Shown here in pieces: positions 8,153-18,332 of a stretch of 41,305 bases of DNA. The DNA comes from Anaerolineales bacterium HSG24 (lineage in GTDB: Bacteria; Chloroflexota; Anaerolineae; 4572-78; J111): the NCBI GenBank assembly GCA_030377895.1, contig JAUCGB010000026.1, forward strand, positions 1 through 41,305. The letters run 5' to 3'. The notes under the pieces are model-generated. The model searched no databases, was not told the DNA's origin, and saw only the letters and a list, made by a program, of their open reading frames with translations. The first letter of the stretch is position 1, and each line of letters starts with the position of its first letter. Position numbers and translations under genes: made by a program.

Positions 8153-8906
8153 ATGTCTTCGGCTTAAAATCAGGGGCATCCTGAATCTGCATCAACCCAT
8201 CACTCAAGGCCAAGGTTATTAAACCTTGCCTGTTGGCATACTTCACTAAACTTGGCTCCATGCGGAATGAGGAGACACAGCCCCACAGCTTATACTCTCG
8301 ATATTCGGGGAAGAACTCCCGAAAACGGGTTAGCTGATTTTTTATAAAATGGTCAATATAATCAACCGTCATGCTCTCTTTTGTCTCATTGATTAATACT
8401 AAATCGTCACATTCCACATAAGCGTCAATCTCAAGATGCTGTCCCTTATCATGAGGTAAACGCCGTCTCTGCCGCACATACACGTCTGGAATATCTTCCA
8501 TCGGGCAACCTGAAACCAAATGCAATATCCGACGCATGTCAGGAGCGACAAAATCCTCCACCAAAGTACCTAACTTATGAGACAACTTCTCCTGAAAATC
8601 ATTCATCCGTTTACGGTCGGCAACAGCAATAGAGTGGACTCTATCAAACTCTTGACGGGATTCTTTTATGTCACGATCAAATTTTTGACGGGATTCTTTT
8701 AGCTCTTGTTTCCATTCTTGACGAGATTTCTCCCTCTCTTGACGGGATTTCTCCAGTTCACGATCAAATTTTTGACTGGATTTCTCCCTCTCTTGATCAG
8801 AATGTTTGATTAGTTCATACAACAATTCACGAGTATCGGCTAACGAGACATTGGTATCACCCAATTCACCTCGCAAAGCCCTAATATCTTTTATAGTTAC
8901 AGCCAT
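8148..8906 (-). CDS. Coiled-coil PD-(D/E)XK-like protein, paralogue 1 (DUF3782-like)
   Basis: The 252-residue protein has three parts. The N-terminal segment (MAVTIKDIRALRGELGDTNVS) is followed by a charged coiled coil at about 36-105 built from repeats such as QKFDRDIKESR (11 residues). The C-terminal domain is compatible with a PD-(D/E)XK nuclease fold: Glu117 in LVEDFV, then EID (159-161), then ETK (174-176) in a strand context, then an aromatic helix. From memory this resembles the DUF3782 family; function is unproved. ATG at 8906 is chosen because AAGGGG lies 8 nt upstream; the upstream GTG would add only three residues. Paralogues at 9049-9753 and 19674-20345 are nearly identical apart from coiled-coil length. 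Alternative: a binding protein rather than a nuclease. Confidence 0.8.
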   Translation of the reverse strand: MAVTIKDIRALRGELGDTNVSLADTRELLYELIKHSDQEREKSSQKFDRELEKSRQEREKSRQEWKQELKESRQKFDRDIKESRQEFDRVHSIAVADRKRMNDFQEKLSHKLGTLVEDFVAPDMRRILHLVSGCPMEDIPDVYVRQRRRLPHDKGQHLEIDAYVECDDLVLINETKESMTVDYIDHFIKNQLTRFREFFPEYREYKLWGCVSSFRMEPSLVKYANRQGLITLALSDGLMQIQDAPDFKPKTF

Positions 8907-8935
8907 TAGAAGCACCCCTTAATTATTGTTTGGTA

Positions 8936-9021
8936 GTGGTGCAGAAGTAGTGATACGGATCCGTTAGCTACCCGCAAGTTCTAAACTTGCGGGTAGGTGA
9001 TCACTACATGTGTAGCACCAC
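8936..9021. repeat. Family F element with family B hairpin core (upstream of paralogue 1)
   Basis: Imperfect terminal inverted repeats (GTGGTGCAGAAGTAGTGAT left; ATCACTACATGTGTAGCACC right) enclose the hairpin CCCGCAAGTT/AACTTGCGGG at 8971-8993. A near match in the opposite orientation lies at 20448-20516 upstream of paralogue 3. Confidence 0.75.
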
Positions 9022-9048
9022 CGTCTTTATCAAAATCAGTTCTCAGTT

Positions 9049-9753
9049 CTAAAATATCTTCGGCTTAAAATCAGGAGTATCCTGAATCTGCATTAACCCA
9101 TCGCTCAAGGCCAAAGTTATTAAACCTTGCCTGTTGGCATACTTCACTAAACTAGCCTCCATGCGGAATGAGGAGACACAGCCCCACAGCTTATACTCTC
9201 GATATTCGGGGAAGAACTCCCGAAAACGGGTTAGCTGATTTTTTATAAAATGGTCAATATAATCAACCGTCATGCTCTCTTTTGTCTCATTGATTAGCAC
9301 CAAATCGTCACACTCCACATAAGCATCAATCTCAAGATGCTGTCCCTTATCATGAGGTAAACGCCGTCTCTGTCGCACATACACGTCTGGAATATCTTCC
9401 ATCGGGCAACCTGAAACCAAGTGCAATATCCGACGCATGTCAGGAGCGACAAAATCCTCCACCAAAGTACCTAACTTATGAGACAACTTCTCCTGAAAAT
9501 CATTCATCCGTTTACGGTCGGCAACAGCAATAAAGTGGACTCTATCAAACTCTTGACGGGATTCTTTTATGTCACGATCAAATTTTTGACGCGACTTCTC
9601 CAGTTCACGATCAAATTTTTGACTGGATTTCTCCCTCTCTTGATCAGAATGTTTGATTAGTTCATACAACAATTCACGAGTATCCGCTAACGAGACATTG
9701 GTATCACCCAATTCACCTCGCAAAGCCCTAATATCTTTTATAGTTACAGCCAT
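9049..9753 (-). CDS. Coiled-coil PD-(D/E)XK-like protein, paralogue 2 (DUF3782-like)
   Basis: The 234-residue second paralogue matches paralogue 1 almost residue for residue. The main difference is absence of an 18-residue stretch of coiled coil (EREKSRQEWKQELKESRQ in paralogue 1), which equals one 11-residue plus one 7-residue repeat. Putative active-site residues are kept: EID at 141-143 and ETK at 156-158. Minor substitutions lie near the C-terminus (MEASL for MEPSL; DTPDFKPKIF for DAPDFKPKTF). The ATG at 9753 is preceded by GAGGAGGT at a good distance, the best ribosome site of the three. It is a tandem duplicate of paralogue 1, separated by 142 nt of repeat-bearing DNA. Confidence 0.8.
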   Translation of the reverse strand: MAVTIKDIRALRGELGDTNVSLADTRELLYELIKHSDQEREKSSQKFDRELEKSRQKFDRDIKESRQEFDRVHFIAVADRKRMNDFQEKLSHKLGTLVEDFVAPDMRRILHLVSGCPMEDIPDVYVRQRRRLPHDKGQHLEIDAYVECDDLVLINETKESMTVDYIDHFIKNQLTRFREFFPEYREYKLWGCVSSFRMEASLVKYANRQGLITLALSDGLMQIQDTPDFKPKIF

Positions 9754-9766
9754 TAGAAGCACCTCC

Positions 9767-9832
9767 TCGTAATTCGTAATTCATAATTCATAATTCATAA
9801 TTCATAATTCGTCACACAATACGAATTATATA
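9767..9832. repeat. AATTCATAATTC simple repeat
   Basis: Consecutive AATTCGTAATTCATAATTC units lie upstream of paralogue 2, ending in CACAATACGAATTATA. The pattern is like the one at 121-178. Confidence 0.8.
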
Positions 9833-9866
9833 AGTATCATAGATTGAGGTCAAATTGACCCAGCCA

Positions 9867-9903
9867 CAAAAAAAGAGCCACTGCATAAAGCAGTGGCTCT
9901 TTA
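9867..9903 (-). terminator. Rho-independent terminator of the giant DUF11 gene
   Basis: Read on the minus strand, an 11-bp perfect stem AGAGCCACTGC/GCAGTGGCTCT with a 5-nt loop is followed by a run of seven T. It begins about 46 nt after the stop codon of the giant gene. Confidence 0.93.
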
Positions 9904-9948
9904 ATTTACTTATCTAACAATGTTAGCTTACAACGAGTACCTTTACAG

Positions 9949-12900
9949 TTACTGTACTAGTAATTCACTAAAGTTGTCAGTTTCGTCAGCCTCTTGGATA
10001 GCCCAGCCATCTTGTGGTACTTTGGTGTAGCTATCAACATAAGAGATAACGAACATACCGTTTGATAGGGTAGCAGGTAAATCATCGCTACTAACAGCCG
10101 CGTCGTAGACGACGTTGGCGCCATCAGCGTCCATGACCAAAGTAATGATTTGGTTCGGAGCAATGGATCGTTTGCCAGTTAGCGCCGTCAAGATTTCAGG
10201 CGTAATCTGCCATGCGATACCATATTCAACCCCGCTACTCTGCCATTTTTCCCAGCGGCCACCACCACTAGGTCCAGCGGCTTCAATCGCCATTTTCACA
10301 CCATCAATCGGTTCTGTTTTAAAGATATACGCTTCAACCCAGAAACCAGTTTCATTCGTAACATCTCCAGTTCCAACATTGGTTATCGTCACCTGAATTT
10401 TACCGTTCTCAATCGTCATGGACGATTCAAGATCAGGTTGTCCTGGTACTGTCGGTGCCGGTGTTGGTGTTACTGTTGGTGTTGGTGTATCAGTTGGCGT
10501 TGTAGAAGCCGGTTGTCGTAAGATAATCGGCAAGTACAGACCAATTGTTGTAAGTTTTGGTTCTATCGTAGCATCCGGATTAGTCGGATCTGCTTGTACT
10601 ATGAAGGTATCGTCTTTTGTAGTGGTAGCGCCTGTAGTCGGGTCAACAAAGCTGAGATCAGCCGTGTTGGCGATTGAGGTTTCACCAACCGCACCAGCCG
10701 TTATTGTCGTGACAATCGTAACAATAACATCGGCGTTAGGCTGTATTGCTGTAATATTAACCACAACTATGTTACCTGTAACGTTTACAGCACCATCAGG
10801 TGTAGATGTTGGTTCGCCGACAATACCTAGATCAACTGGCAATACATCAGTGATGGCAATGTTAGTGGCTACCTCAGTACCAATGTTAGTTGCTGTAATT
10901 ATAAAGGTTAAAGTATCACCTTCTGTCAGAACAGGTTCACTAGCGGCTGAACGATCAACACCTTTTACAACGGTAACGTTCGCTGCACCCGTTGGTATTA
11001 CAGTATGCGTGGTGGTAGCCGGACCAGCCGTAGCTATACCACCATCATTCGCTGTAGCACTGTTGAGTAATATGCCGTCGGTTATGGCAACCGTAGTTGT
11101 AATCACAACGGTAGCGTCAGCACCTTGAGCTAAGTCACCAATATCGAAGGTATAGAGCGAACCTACGACAACCGGTGTCAGTGAACTACTTACATAGGTT
11201 AGATCATCCGGTAAGGTATCAACAACTTGCACACCTGTAGCGGTAATAGTACCAATATTCGCTACGTTAATGGTGTAAACGATTGGAGTACCAGAGATAA
11301 CTTCAGTGCCAGAGGACAGGTTAGCTGTCTTACTGACAGTCAGTGTCACCACGCCATCTGATTGAACATTGATAGTGTGACTATCGGTAGCAATTGCCGG
11401 TGTCGGTATCTGTATAATACCAATTTGGACAAAACCAGTCGCCGTAGCAATGTTCGTGTACGGGCCTGGAGTATCAGTATCAATGACATGAAGTTTCGTG
11501 AAGGTTACAGCATCTCCCGCTGCTAGGTCCTGAGCTGGTAGAATCTCGCCATTCAACATGGGGTCAATAACCGTAACATCAACTAAGTCTAAGGTACCAA
11601 TGTTGGCAACCTCAAACTCGTAGGTCACGGTGTCGCCCGGTTTTGCCTCGATCGTAGCTGAGGTCTTGGTGATTACTAACGCTGAGTCGAGGGCGATAGG
11701 TACAGTGACGGGGTTAGAAACTGCTGAGCCAGTAACCACAGCACGCTCCACCACAACCATACCGATATTAACCAACGGGTTTCGGTTGGCTAGATCTGTC
11801 ATCGTCGGAGTGTAAACTCGCCAGACAACAACCTGCTCGTTACCAGCCCCTGGTTCAACTTTGACAGAAATTGTGTTGATTAACCCTAATGGATCATCAG
11901 TCACCGTCGCATCAAAGGTTACATCACCAATGTTCAAGATTCGATAGGTGTAGGTAATCGGTACGCCAACTTGAGCGCGACCCAGACTATCCAAACCTTG
12001 CACGCCTTTAACAATCTGAGCTTCAAGCGTATAGGTCAACGGCACAGAGACGATACCATCCATCGTTCGAGTAATTGCTGAGCTTTGCGTAGCCCCACCA
12101 ATTTCAGTGATTATGGCATGAGCTACGTTATCTAGCGTCGCCGCAACCGGTTCATACGTAATATCGCCATCGGCAACCGTGATTACCAATGTTTCTGAAC
12201 CTGGCTCACCAGGCCCTAAGGTAATAGTAGATACAGGTACGATACCGCGACCTGTTCCGTAGATATCCTTCAAGAATTCATCCACCAAGTCGAAGGTAAT
12301 CGTGGAGCTACCCGTGTTGGTGAAGAAGAAGGTGTAGGTTAGTTGTTCGCCAACCGTAGCCATAGCTTTATCAACCGTTTTGGTCAGTTCTAGGCTGAAG
12401 TTCAAGATACCGTTAAACTGAGTCGTATCGGTCGCCGTATAGGTTTGGGTCGTGACACCTGGTACAGTCGCCATCGCCAATACAGTGTTAGAGATAATCT
12501 GTGCGGTGTCGGTATTGCTTGTATCCGGGAAATGTACCGGAAGAACCGTTACCGCAATCGGTTCCACAAGAATTCCTGCCGGACCAACCTCATACGGGCC
12601 ATACGTCACCTGATGACCTGAGCCGAAGGTATCGGACAATGTCACAGAAGCGGTGAAGTCGCCTTCGTTGACGATAGTGAAGTTATAGGTGACAACGTTA
12701 CCCACTGTAACCGGATCGCTCGCGACGATCACCTCTTTCGTTACATCGATATCCATGAAGTAGGTCAACGGTACAGTTGCTGTCGCTGGTACAGATTGTG
12801 CCAGTGCAATACCTGATGTAGTTGCAAAAACAGGCGCAACATAACCAGTTGCAACGGCTGTGTTAATCAGTTCCAGACCATCTGCTGTCATAGTAGCATT

Positions 12901-15900
12901 GGCGAAGTCAGCGACAGTGAGTATGTGGACGACTTCATGGGAAATTGCCTTACCTGCTTCAAGTATGAAACCACTCCCACCAGCATTGGAGAATAAGACT
13001 ATCGGCAGGATAAGTTCTCCAAGGTTATCATCCATCAGTTTAATCGGTAACCCACCACCTGCTGGGTTCAAGTTACTGAAGTTAACACTACCATCGTTGG
13101 TGATTACATACGTATATGTGACCACATCACCGATTCGAGCCGGTTCCGTCGGGGATACGACAGCCCCAGCCCAGGTAACTGTTTTCTCCAGATCGATACT
13201 GGCCGGTGAGGTCAAGATGATGGAAGCCGAAGCCATTCCAGTTTGCGGGGTAATAATCCCACTTGCCGAGAGACCAGAATCTTCCATATTTAGCCATAAG
13301 GTCGGTGTCACCAAAACCGAAACAGTATTGGTGATGTAATAGTCTGTGAACCCTTTGGCATAAGCGACATCGCCCGCATCTGGAATCCATACTTCGGTAA
13401 CTTCAGTGTAGGTTCCTGCGGGTATCACTGGTGGGAGAGTCGGATCTACTATAGACTGAGCACTGTAAACCTCTTCCCCACTACCATAAATCTCATCCAG
13501 AACAGACCAGAGTTGTTGATCCACATTACCAGTATTGCTAATACCGTAGATATAAGTGACTGGTTCGCCAACAGTAACTAATAACAAACCAGAGTCTGGA
13601 TCGATAGTACCTTTAGCCGTCGTAGCTTGTTTGGTGACGGTAATGGTATTGGTAAAGACCAACCGTAAGGTGGCTGTATAACCATTAACAGCCGGTGAGC
13701 CAGATGTAGCGGGTGTACGGCGAGTATCACCACTGTACACCCCACTGGCGGTCACAAAGTTCATGTGAGTGATCATGCCGTTTGCAGTTTCACCTAAGCC
13801 ACTGCGTACGCCATTGTCCCCAATCAGCGTTAACCCCAACACTTGATTATCAATCGTCACTGGATCGGTAGTAAAGGTACAGGTTATACCAGCGGTAGTA
13901 CCAAGCCCTTTACCAGTATGAGTGAAGTTTGTTGTTGCGCCAACACATTTCGTATCATTAGAGGCATCATTATTAACGCCTAATGTTGGGATAGAAGGTG
14001 TGTTACCAGCATGCGTGTCTTCAACTGTTGTGGTGGTAAGAGGTGCGTTAGACCCATTGACTAAGGTAATCTTATAAGTGATCACATCGCCAATCGTAGC
14101 TGCTGGCAGACCATTCTCGACTTGTACCCAGCCTGAACTACCAGCTCGGCTTAAGTACGGAGTCTTTTCAATGGTCAGCAAGCCACCTGAGATTTCTAAC
14201 GTCACCGTAACCGGAACTAGGTTAGATGCCGTCGAGGTCGTGTAGGCCCACGTTACATCACTGGCCGGATGAGCTACCCAACCATTCACTTTAACCGTAT
14301 TGGTTAAGGCTTTGTAGAGAGTTGCAGTAATGCCATCCTTGTAGACTGGATGCTCACCTGCTTGAGTCCACAGGGTACCATCGACAACAACTGGATGAAA
14401 ACCAACATGTTTACCGCCAGCCGTTACCTCTTGGCCGCGGGCCACGGTGGCCGTGCCAACAGCCGTCGGAATCATATAATCGACCGCGGTAATCACAACC
14501 GGAACTGTACCTGTATTGATAAAGGTATAGCTATAGTAGAAGGTCTCACCTAAGAACACACTCATATCCGGAGTAATTTCTTGGGTAAGGGCCGCATCAA
14601 GGTAAGCGGCTTTCTGAACCGTTATCCCAGCGGTGTAGGTAATCGGTAGCCAAATTTCGTTGACTACAGTGGTGCCTACGGTTGGGGTTACGTACCAACT
14701 TGAAGAGTTTATATACCCATTGCTAACCAAGGAGTCAAACAAGTCGTTATAACCACCAGTGTCTGAAATAGTCGTATCAACTTTTAACACGTATGTTGCG
14801 GTGTTGATTAACCAACCTGTGATGGGTGAAACAGCTGAATTTGTAATGCTGTTGGTAATCACCCAGTCTGAATCAAGCAATAGATTGCCTAAGTTCAGTG
14901 TTGAGTTTTTCAACTCTTCTGTGTATAACCCAGTTTGTCTTGGCGGCACACTGATATTAGAGTAGGCAAAGATACCATCAGTGGTTGGAATGTTAAAGAA
15001 GGTATCGGTGACGGATCCACTTAAGGTGATACCACCCGTGTTGGTGATTGCCACTTCATACTTTAACCGTGTCCCAGCAGTCGGGGTATAGCCAGTGACA
15101 TAATTGACCGTTAGCCCTGTTGATGGTTTTCCTTCAAATCGAACCCAGTCGCCGCTAGCATCATCAAGCCAGTAAACACGTTTCTCGATACTGTACTTGG
15201 CAGTGTAGGTGACAGGTAAGGTCTCGGTAACGGAGATCGCATCCGCACTTTCCTTATCACCGTTACCGAGGTTGAAGATAATAGTCCCTAATTTAAATGT
15301 GTTAGTCAAGGGAGAAGCCACCACACCAGACGACCAGTTAGACGACCAGTCAGCCCTATCAAGGGCATACTCGGACAGGATAACTGAGGTTTGGTAGGAG
15401 ACAACGGTTAACGCCGTAATAACCCCGGCATTACCAGCAATAACATTTCCGTCCCCATCAGGAAGGTTAAAACTGGCTTTTGTCACATCTATATGCTTGT
15501 CTGTAGTACCAAAATAATTGTCGGAGAAACTGTCCAAACCCGCTGGATATTGAGAGAGGTTGGTAATCTTGAAGGTATAGGTTACCGGATCACCAACGGT
15601 TGGGATATCGGAATTATCCCATGTAACCTCTTTAGAGATCGTAATCTGTTTCGTTGCCGAAATCGTTACTCCAGCCTGAGCCATAGCCGATACTTGGGTT
15701 ATAGCAGAACCGGCTCGCAGATCGTCTGGTATAGTACCCGTTACCCAAGCGGTGTTGGTAATAACTAAACCATCGGTAAGATCAGTACCCTTAATCTGAT
15801 AAGGTTCCGTGAACGTAGTTGTAGACGATTGTGGCAAACTATAGCCCACTGTCGAAACTATAATCGGTGGCAACTTATCATCAATTAAGGTTAAGTCATT

Positions 15901-18186
15901 TAAGGTAATGGTACCAGTATTGGTGATGTGATACACATAAGTGACCGTATCGCCCAATGTTAGGTCCGCAATTTGAATAGCTGTCAGACTGCCATAGGTA
16001 ACTTCTTTGGCAATATCGAGACCAGCCGTAGCGAGCATAACTGGTGCTTTATTAGGATTAGTAGCTGGAGCTGTACCACCACTAATGGTATAAGTAGCCG
16101 TAATCCAGTTCTCCAAATCACGAGTCGGATAGGTTCCAGTTGTCACTGCGGTTCGAGCCAATATCTTAAAGAAGTAACCATTTCCTCCTGGCCCGCTTCC
16201 ATTCGTCAGAGGAAAGGTACTGGCGAATTCATAACTTGTAAGGCCGCTAGATGGAAGAGCGAAATTAGTGGAGACTTCAGTAAAGCTAATCCACTCGCCG
16301 TTAGCCCCAGCATCAACTCTATCAATTATTGCAACATCGGCTAGCCCGTTTCCTTTATTAACGATATTAATCGAGTAGGTCACCATGTCACCGGGAGCCA
16401 CAACAGCCTTTGAATCGTTCCACGGGTCAACCGTTTTGGTAATCACAACATCGTTCGTTGCAGACATCCAAGTCACAGCGGTAAGCTCCTCGGTGCTTAT
16501 ATAGTTATACGAGTTTCCACCATACTCACCAGCTCGAACAATAGTGCTGACCACTCGGCCAATCTCGTCAATGCGGTTCGTAATCTCCTCCCCTGGCCTC
16601 TGATAATCATAAGCCTTAAAGTTCAGAGTAAAGGTCGCGACTGAGTTGTTGGTCAAGATACCCGTAGATCTCAAGTCTAAAATTGGGACATGAGTATCAG
16701 GATCAGAATCTAGGGAACCGACTAAGTCAAACTCATCCGGCCCACCAACCTTCTGGACATCTACAAAGTCACTAAATTCAAAATTTGTAGCAGGGCGGTA
16801 GCCGACTACGTCCTCGATTAAATCTTCGAGATAGACATTGGCCAGCCCGTTTTTGGTGCCATTAGCCTCCAACGTCACGGTAAAGGCAAAGGGTTGACCC
16901 GCATATACTTCGGCAGGAGCCAATTTAGTCACCGTCAAGACCGTATCTTTCTCGTAGTAGAAGACGTCGGTATAGGTTTCGCCGATATCAAAGGCGTTGT
17001 CACCACCCCAAACCTTCGCTTGGTTACGGATTATCTCACCCGAGCTTAAGCCATGATCTGGAGCTAGTCGGTAGCTATAGGTGATCGACGGCCCAAATGC
17101 AGGCGTAAAATTCTGACCCATAACAAGGAAATCGTCATCGGTGAAAACCCATGTTAGGGTAATCCAGTTCGTATCGGATACTATCGGTTCGACAATATAC
17201 CCCCACGGATTTGGGGAGTCAAAGCCATAGCTTAACGAACCATCTAACACCAAATCTTTACTCAGGACATCCTGAACAGTAAAGGGATATGACGCATCAA
17301 AATATAAGGGATAGTCACCTACATTCCCTGGGTTTAAGGTATAGGTAACCGTTGCCCCATCAGAAAGCCCAGCCCCCGCTGCCGTTACCTCAGCAGTTTT
17401 GTCAATATCCCAGTCTGGGGCACTGATGTATAAATCAGCTTTCAAGTCAGCAAAAACAACTTCGAGGCCACCATTTAAGTCCGGCCCTTGCAGGCTAACC
17501 TCGTTGTTATTAATGGAAACATGATTCTCAGCCTTGGGTCGAATACCAATCCCAAAGACTATTGGTTGGCCTGCTGTAATGGCAACTCCACCCTCAACAT
17601 CAGACCAGAATTGACCCCTTTTATGGTCTTTACAATCGGTAGTGTTGTGGTCCCACCCAGTTGCCTCTTTACCTGGATATGTCGCATTGTCCGTCTTAAC
17701 ACAAACGGCATCGGGATCCAACACATCTGTCAAGGTTAGTGGATTCATAATATCAACATCACTTTCTACTTCAATCACGTACAATGCAACCTCGCCGGGA
17801 TCTTCAGTAGTAGCTGGATCAAGATCGGGATTACCTTGAAAGATCCCAGAGCGCGTTTCATGAGGATCCTTGTAACCAGGATTCACAAAAACACGTTTGG
17901 TAACAGTTATAGAACCACTATTACCACTACTAACAACAGTTACATCCTCCTTGGTCGCTAAGGCATCATCTGCGCCAAACGGAACCGGCACATCCACCTT
18001 AGACCAATTGGGTAACGCTACTGCTTGAGAGCCTGAGTCCAGTTGCGGAACCGGGACTGGCATCTGAATAACTGATCCTGCTACAATCGGTAGTAGCAAG
18101 AAGGTTAAGGCCAGTACAAAAGCAAGGCTCAAGGAAGCAGATAAACGAAACCATTTACTACTTGTAAAACTTGATTTGGTACTCAT
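9949..18186 (-). CDS. Giant exported DUF11-repeat surface protein (2745 aa)
   Basis: I place the start at the ATG at 18186, preceded by GGAGG about 9 nt upstream; the frame is open to 18396 but that extension is repeat DNA. The N-terminus is a classic signal sequence (Arg14, hydrophobic about 15-38, VAGS). The body contains about 16 modules of 110-170 residues, each opening with a T-K-x-V motif and then a GDxVTYTYxITNxG motif, the hallmark of DUF11 (CARDB/immunoglobulin-like) repeats. Near the C-terminus IGLYLPIILRQP is followed by a Thr/Pro linker (TPTDTPTPTVTPTPAPT) and a last CARDB-like domain. No LPXTG is present. Such proteins are thought to be adhesins, sheath or S-layer-like components; the role here is inferred. 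A strong terminator follows it. It is flanked by nuclease-like paralogues on both sides. Confidence 0.92.
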   Translation of the reverse strand: MSTKSSFTSSKWFRLSASLSLAFVLALTFLLLPIVAGSVIQMPVPVPQLDSGSQAVALPNWSKVDVPVPFGADDALATKEDVTVVSSGNSGSITVTKRVFVNPGYKDPHETRSGIFQGNPDLDPATTEDPGEVALYVIEVESDVDIMNPLTLTDVLDPDAVCVKTDNATYPGKEATGWDHNTTDCKDHKRGQFWSDVEGGVAITAGQPIVFGIGIRPKAENHVSINNNEVSLQGPDLNGGLEVVFADLKADLYISAPDWDIDKTAEVTAAGAGLSDGATVTYTLNPGNVGDYPLYFDASYPFTVQDVLSKDLVLDGSLSYGFDSPNPWGYIVEPIVSDTNWITLTWVFTDDDFLVMGQNFTPAFGPSITYSYRLAPDHGLSSGEIIRNQAKVWGGDNAFDIGETYTDVFYYEKDTVLTVTKLAPAEVYAGQPFAFTVTLEANGTKNGLANVYLEDLIEDVVGYRPATNFEFSDFVDVQKVGGPDEFDLVGSLDSDPDTHVPILDLRSTGILTNNSVATFTLNFKAYDYQRPGEEITNRIDEIGRVVSTIVRAGEYGGNSYNYISTEELTAVTWMSATNDVVITKTVDPWNDSKAVVAPGDMVTYSINIVNKGNGLADVAIIDRVDAGANGEWISFTEVSTNFALPSSGLTSYEFASTFPLTNGSGPGGNGYFFKILARTAVTTGTYPTRDLENWITATYTISGGTAPATNPNKAPVMLATAGLDIAKEVTYGSLTAIQIADLTLGDTVTYVYHITNTGTITLNDLTLIDDKLPPIIVSTVGYSLPQSSTTTFTEPYQIKGTDLTDGLVITNTAWVTGTIPDDLRAGSAITQVSAMAQAGVTISATKQITISKEVTWDNSDIPTVGDPVTYTFKITNLSQYPAGLDSFSDNYFGTTDKHIDVTKASFNLPDGDGNVIAGNAGVITALTVVSYQTSVILSEYALDRADWSSNWSSGVVASPLTNTFKLGTIIFNLGNGDKESADAISVTETLPVTYTAKYSIEKRVYWLDDASGDWVRFEGKPSTGLTVNYVTGYTPTAGTRLKYEVAITNTGGITLSGSVTDTFFNIPTTDGIFAYSNISVPPRQTGLYTEELKNSTLNLGNLLLDSDWVITNSITNSAVSPITGWLINTATYVLKVDTTISDTGGYNDLFDSLVSNGYINSSSWYVTPTVGTTVVNEIWLPITYTAGITVQKAAYLDAALTQEITPDMSVFLGETFYYSYTFINTGTVPVVITAVDYMIPTAVGTATVARGQEVTAGGKHVGFHPVVVDGTLWTQAGEHPVYKDGITATLYKALTNTVKVNGWVAHPASDVTWAYTTSTASNLVPVTVTLEISGGLLTIEKTPYLSRAGSSGWVQVENGLPAATIGDVITYKITLVNGSNAPLTTTTVEDTHAGNTPSIPTLGVNNDASNDTKCVGATTNFTHTGKGLGTTAGITCTFTTDPVTIDNQVLGLTLIGDNGVRSGLGETANGMITHMNFVTASGVYSGDTRRTPATSGSPAVNGYTATLRLVFTNTITVTKQATTAKGTIDPDSGLLLVTVGEPVTYIYGISNTGNVDQQLWSVLDEIYGSGEEVYSAQSIVDPTLPPVIPAGTYTEVTEVWIPDAGDVAYAKGFTDYYITNTVSVLVTPTLWLNMEDSGLSASGIITPQTGMASASIILTSPASIDLEKTVTWAGAVVSPTEPARIGDVVTYTYVITNDGSVNFSNLNPAGGGLPIKLMDDNLGELILPIVLFSNAGGSGFILEAGKAISHEVVHILTVADFANATMTADGLELINTAVATGYVAPVFATTSGIALAQSVPATATVPLTYFMDIDVTKEVIVASDPVTVGNVVTYNFTIVNEGDFTASVTLSDTFGSGHQVTYGPYEVGPAGILVEPIAVTVLPVHFPDTSNTDTAQIISNTVLAMATVPGVTTQTYTATDTTQFNGILNFSLELTKTVDKAMATVGEQLTYTFFFTNTGSSTITFDLVDEFLKDIYGTGRGIVPVSTITLGPGEPGSETLVITVADGDITYEPVAATLDNVAHAIITEIGGATQSSAITRTMDGIVSVPLTYTLEAQIVKGVQGLDSLGRAQVGVPITYTYRILNIGDVTFDATVTDDPLGLINTISVKVEPGAGNEQVVVWRVYTPTMTDLANRNPLVNIGMVVVERAVVTGSAVSNPVTVPIALDSALVITKTSATIEAKPGDTVTYEFEVANIGTLDLVDVTVIDPMLNGEILPAQDLAAGDAVTFTKLHVIDTDTPGPYTNIATATGFVQIGIIQIPTPAIATDSHTINVQSDGVVTLTVSKTANLSSGTEVISGTPIVYTINVANIGTITATGVQVVDTLPDDLTYVSSSLTPVVVGSLYTFDIGDLAQGADATVVITTTVAITDGILLNSATANDGGIATAGPATTTHTVIPTGAANVTVVKGVDRSAASEPVLTEGDTLTFIITATNIGTEVATNIAITDVLPVDLGIVGEPTSTPDGAVNVTGNIVVVNITAIQPNADVIVTIVTTITAGAVGETSIANTADLSFVDPTTGATTTKDDTFIVQADPTNPDATIEPKLTTIGLYLPIILRQPASTTPTDTPTPTVTPTPAPTVPGQPDLESSMTIENGKIQVTITNVGTGDVTNETGFWVEAYIFKTEPIDGVKMAIEAAGPSGGGRWEKWQSSGVEYGIAWQITPEILTALTGKRSIAPNQIITLVMDADGANVVYDAAVSSDDLPATLSNGMFVISYVDSYTKVPQDGWAIQEADETDNFSELLVQ

Positions 18187-18332
18187 AAAAATACAACCTC
18201 CATCCATATAGTTAATTAGCGGAAAAACGTACAACAACCCTCCTGCGAGGTGTGGTTTTCTCCTCGTAGGTGTTGAGCATGTCAACGTTTCCCCTATGGG
18301 CAAAAAAAAGTAAATTTTGTTTACAACTTGAC
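18187..18332 (-). other. 5' leader of the giant gene with a family E-like hairpin
   Basis: The leader contains CCTGCGAGG...CCTCGTAGG around 18242-18270. This matches the interior of the family E element at 40900-40935 (CCTGCGAGG...CCTCGCAGG), so it is probably a repeat remnant. An A-run and CCCCTATGGG lie at 18292-18309. I see no convincing promoter or known riboswitch. Confidence 0.5.

Noticed and set aside
8148..9753. Restriction-modification or classic defence island
   Set aside because: The nuclease-like proteins have no neighbouring methyltransferase, helicase or specificity subunit; only the fold resemblance supports a nuclease.
10418..11128. 236-codon plus-strand ORF rich in Val/Ser/Thr
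   Set aside because: It is the antisense shadow of the giant DUF11 gene, and its composition is explained by that gene's codon use.
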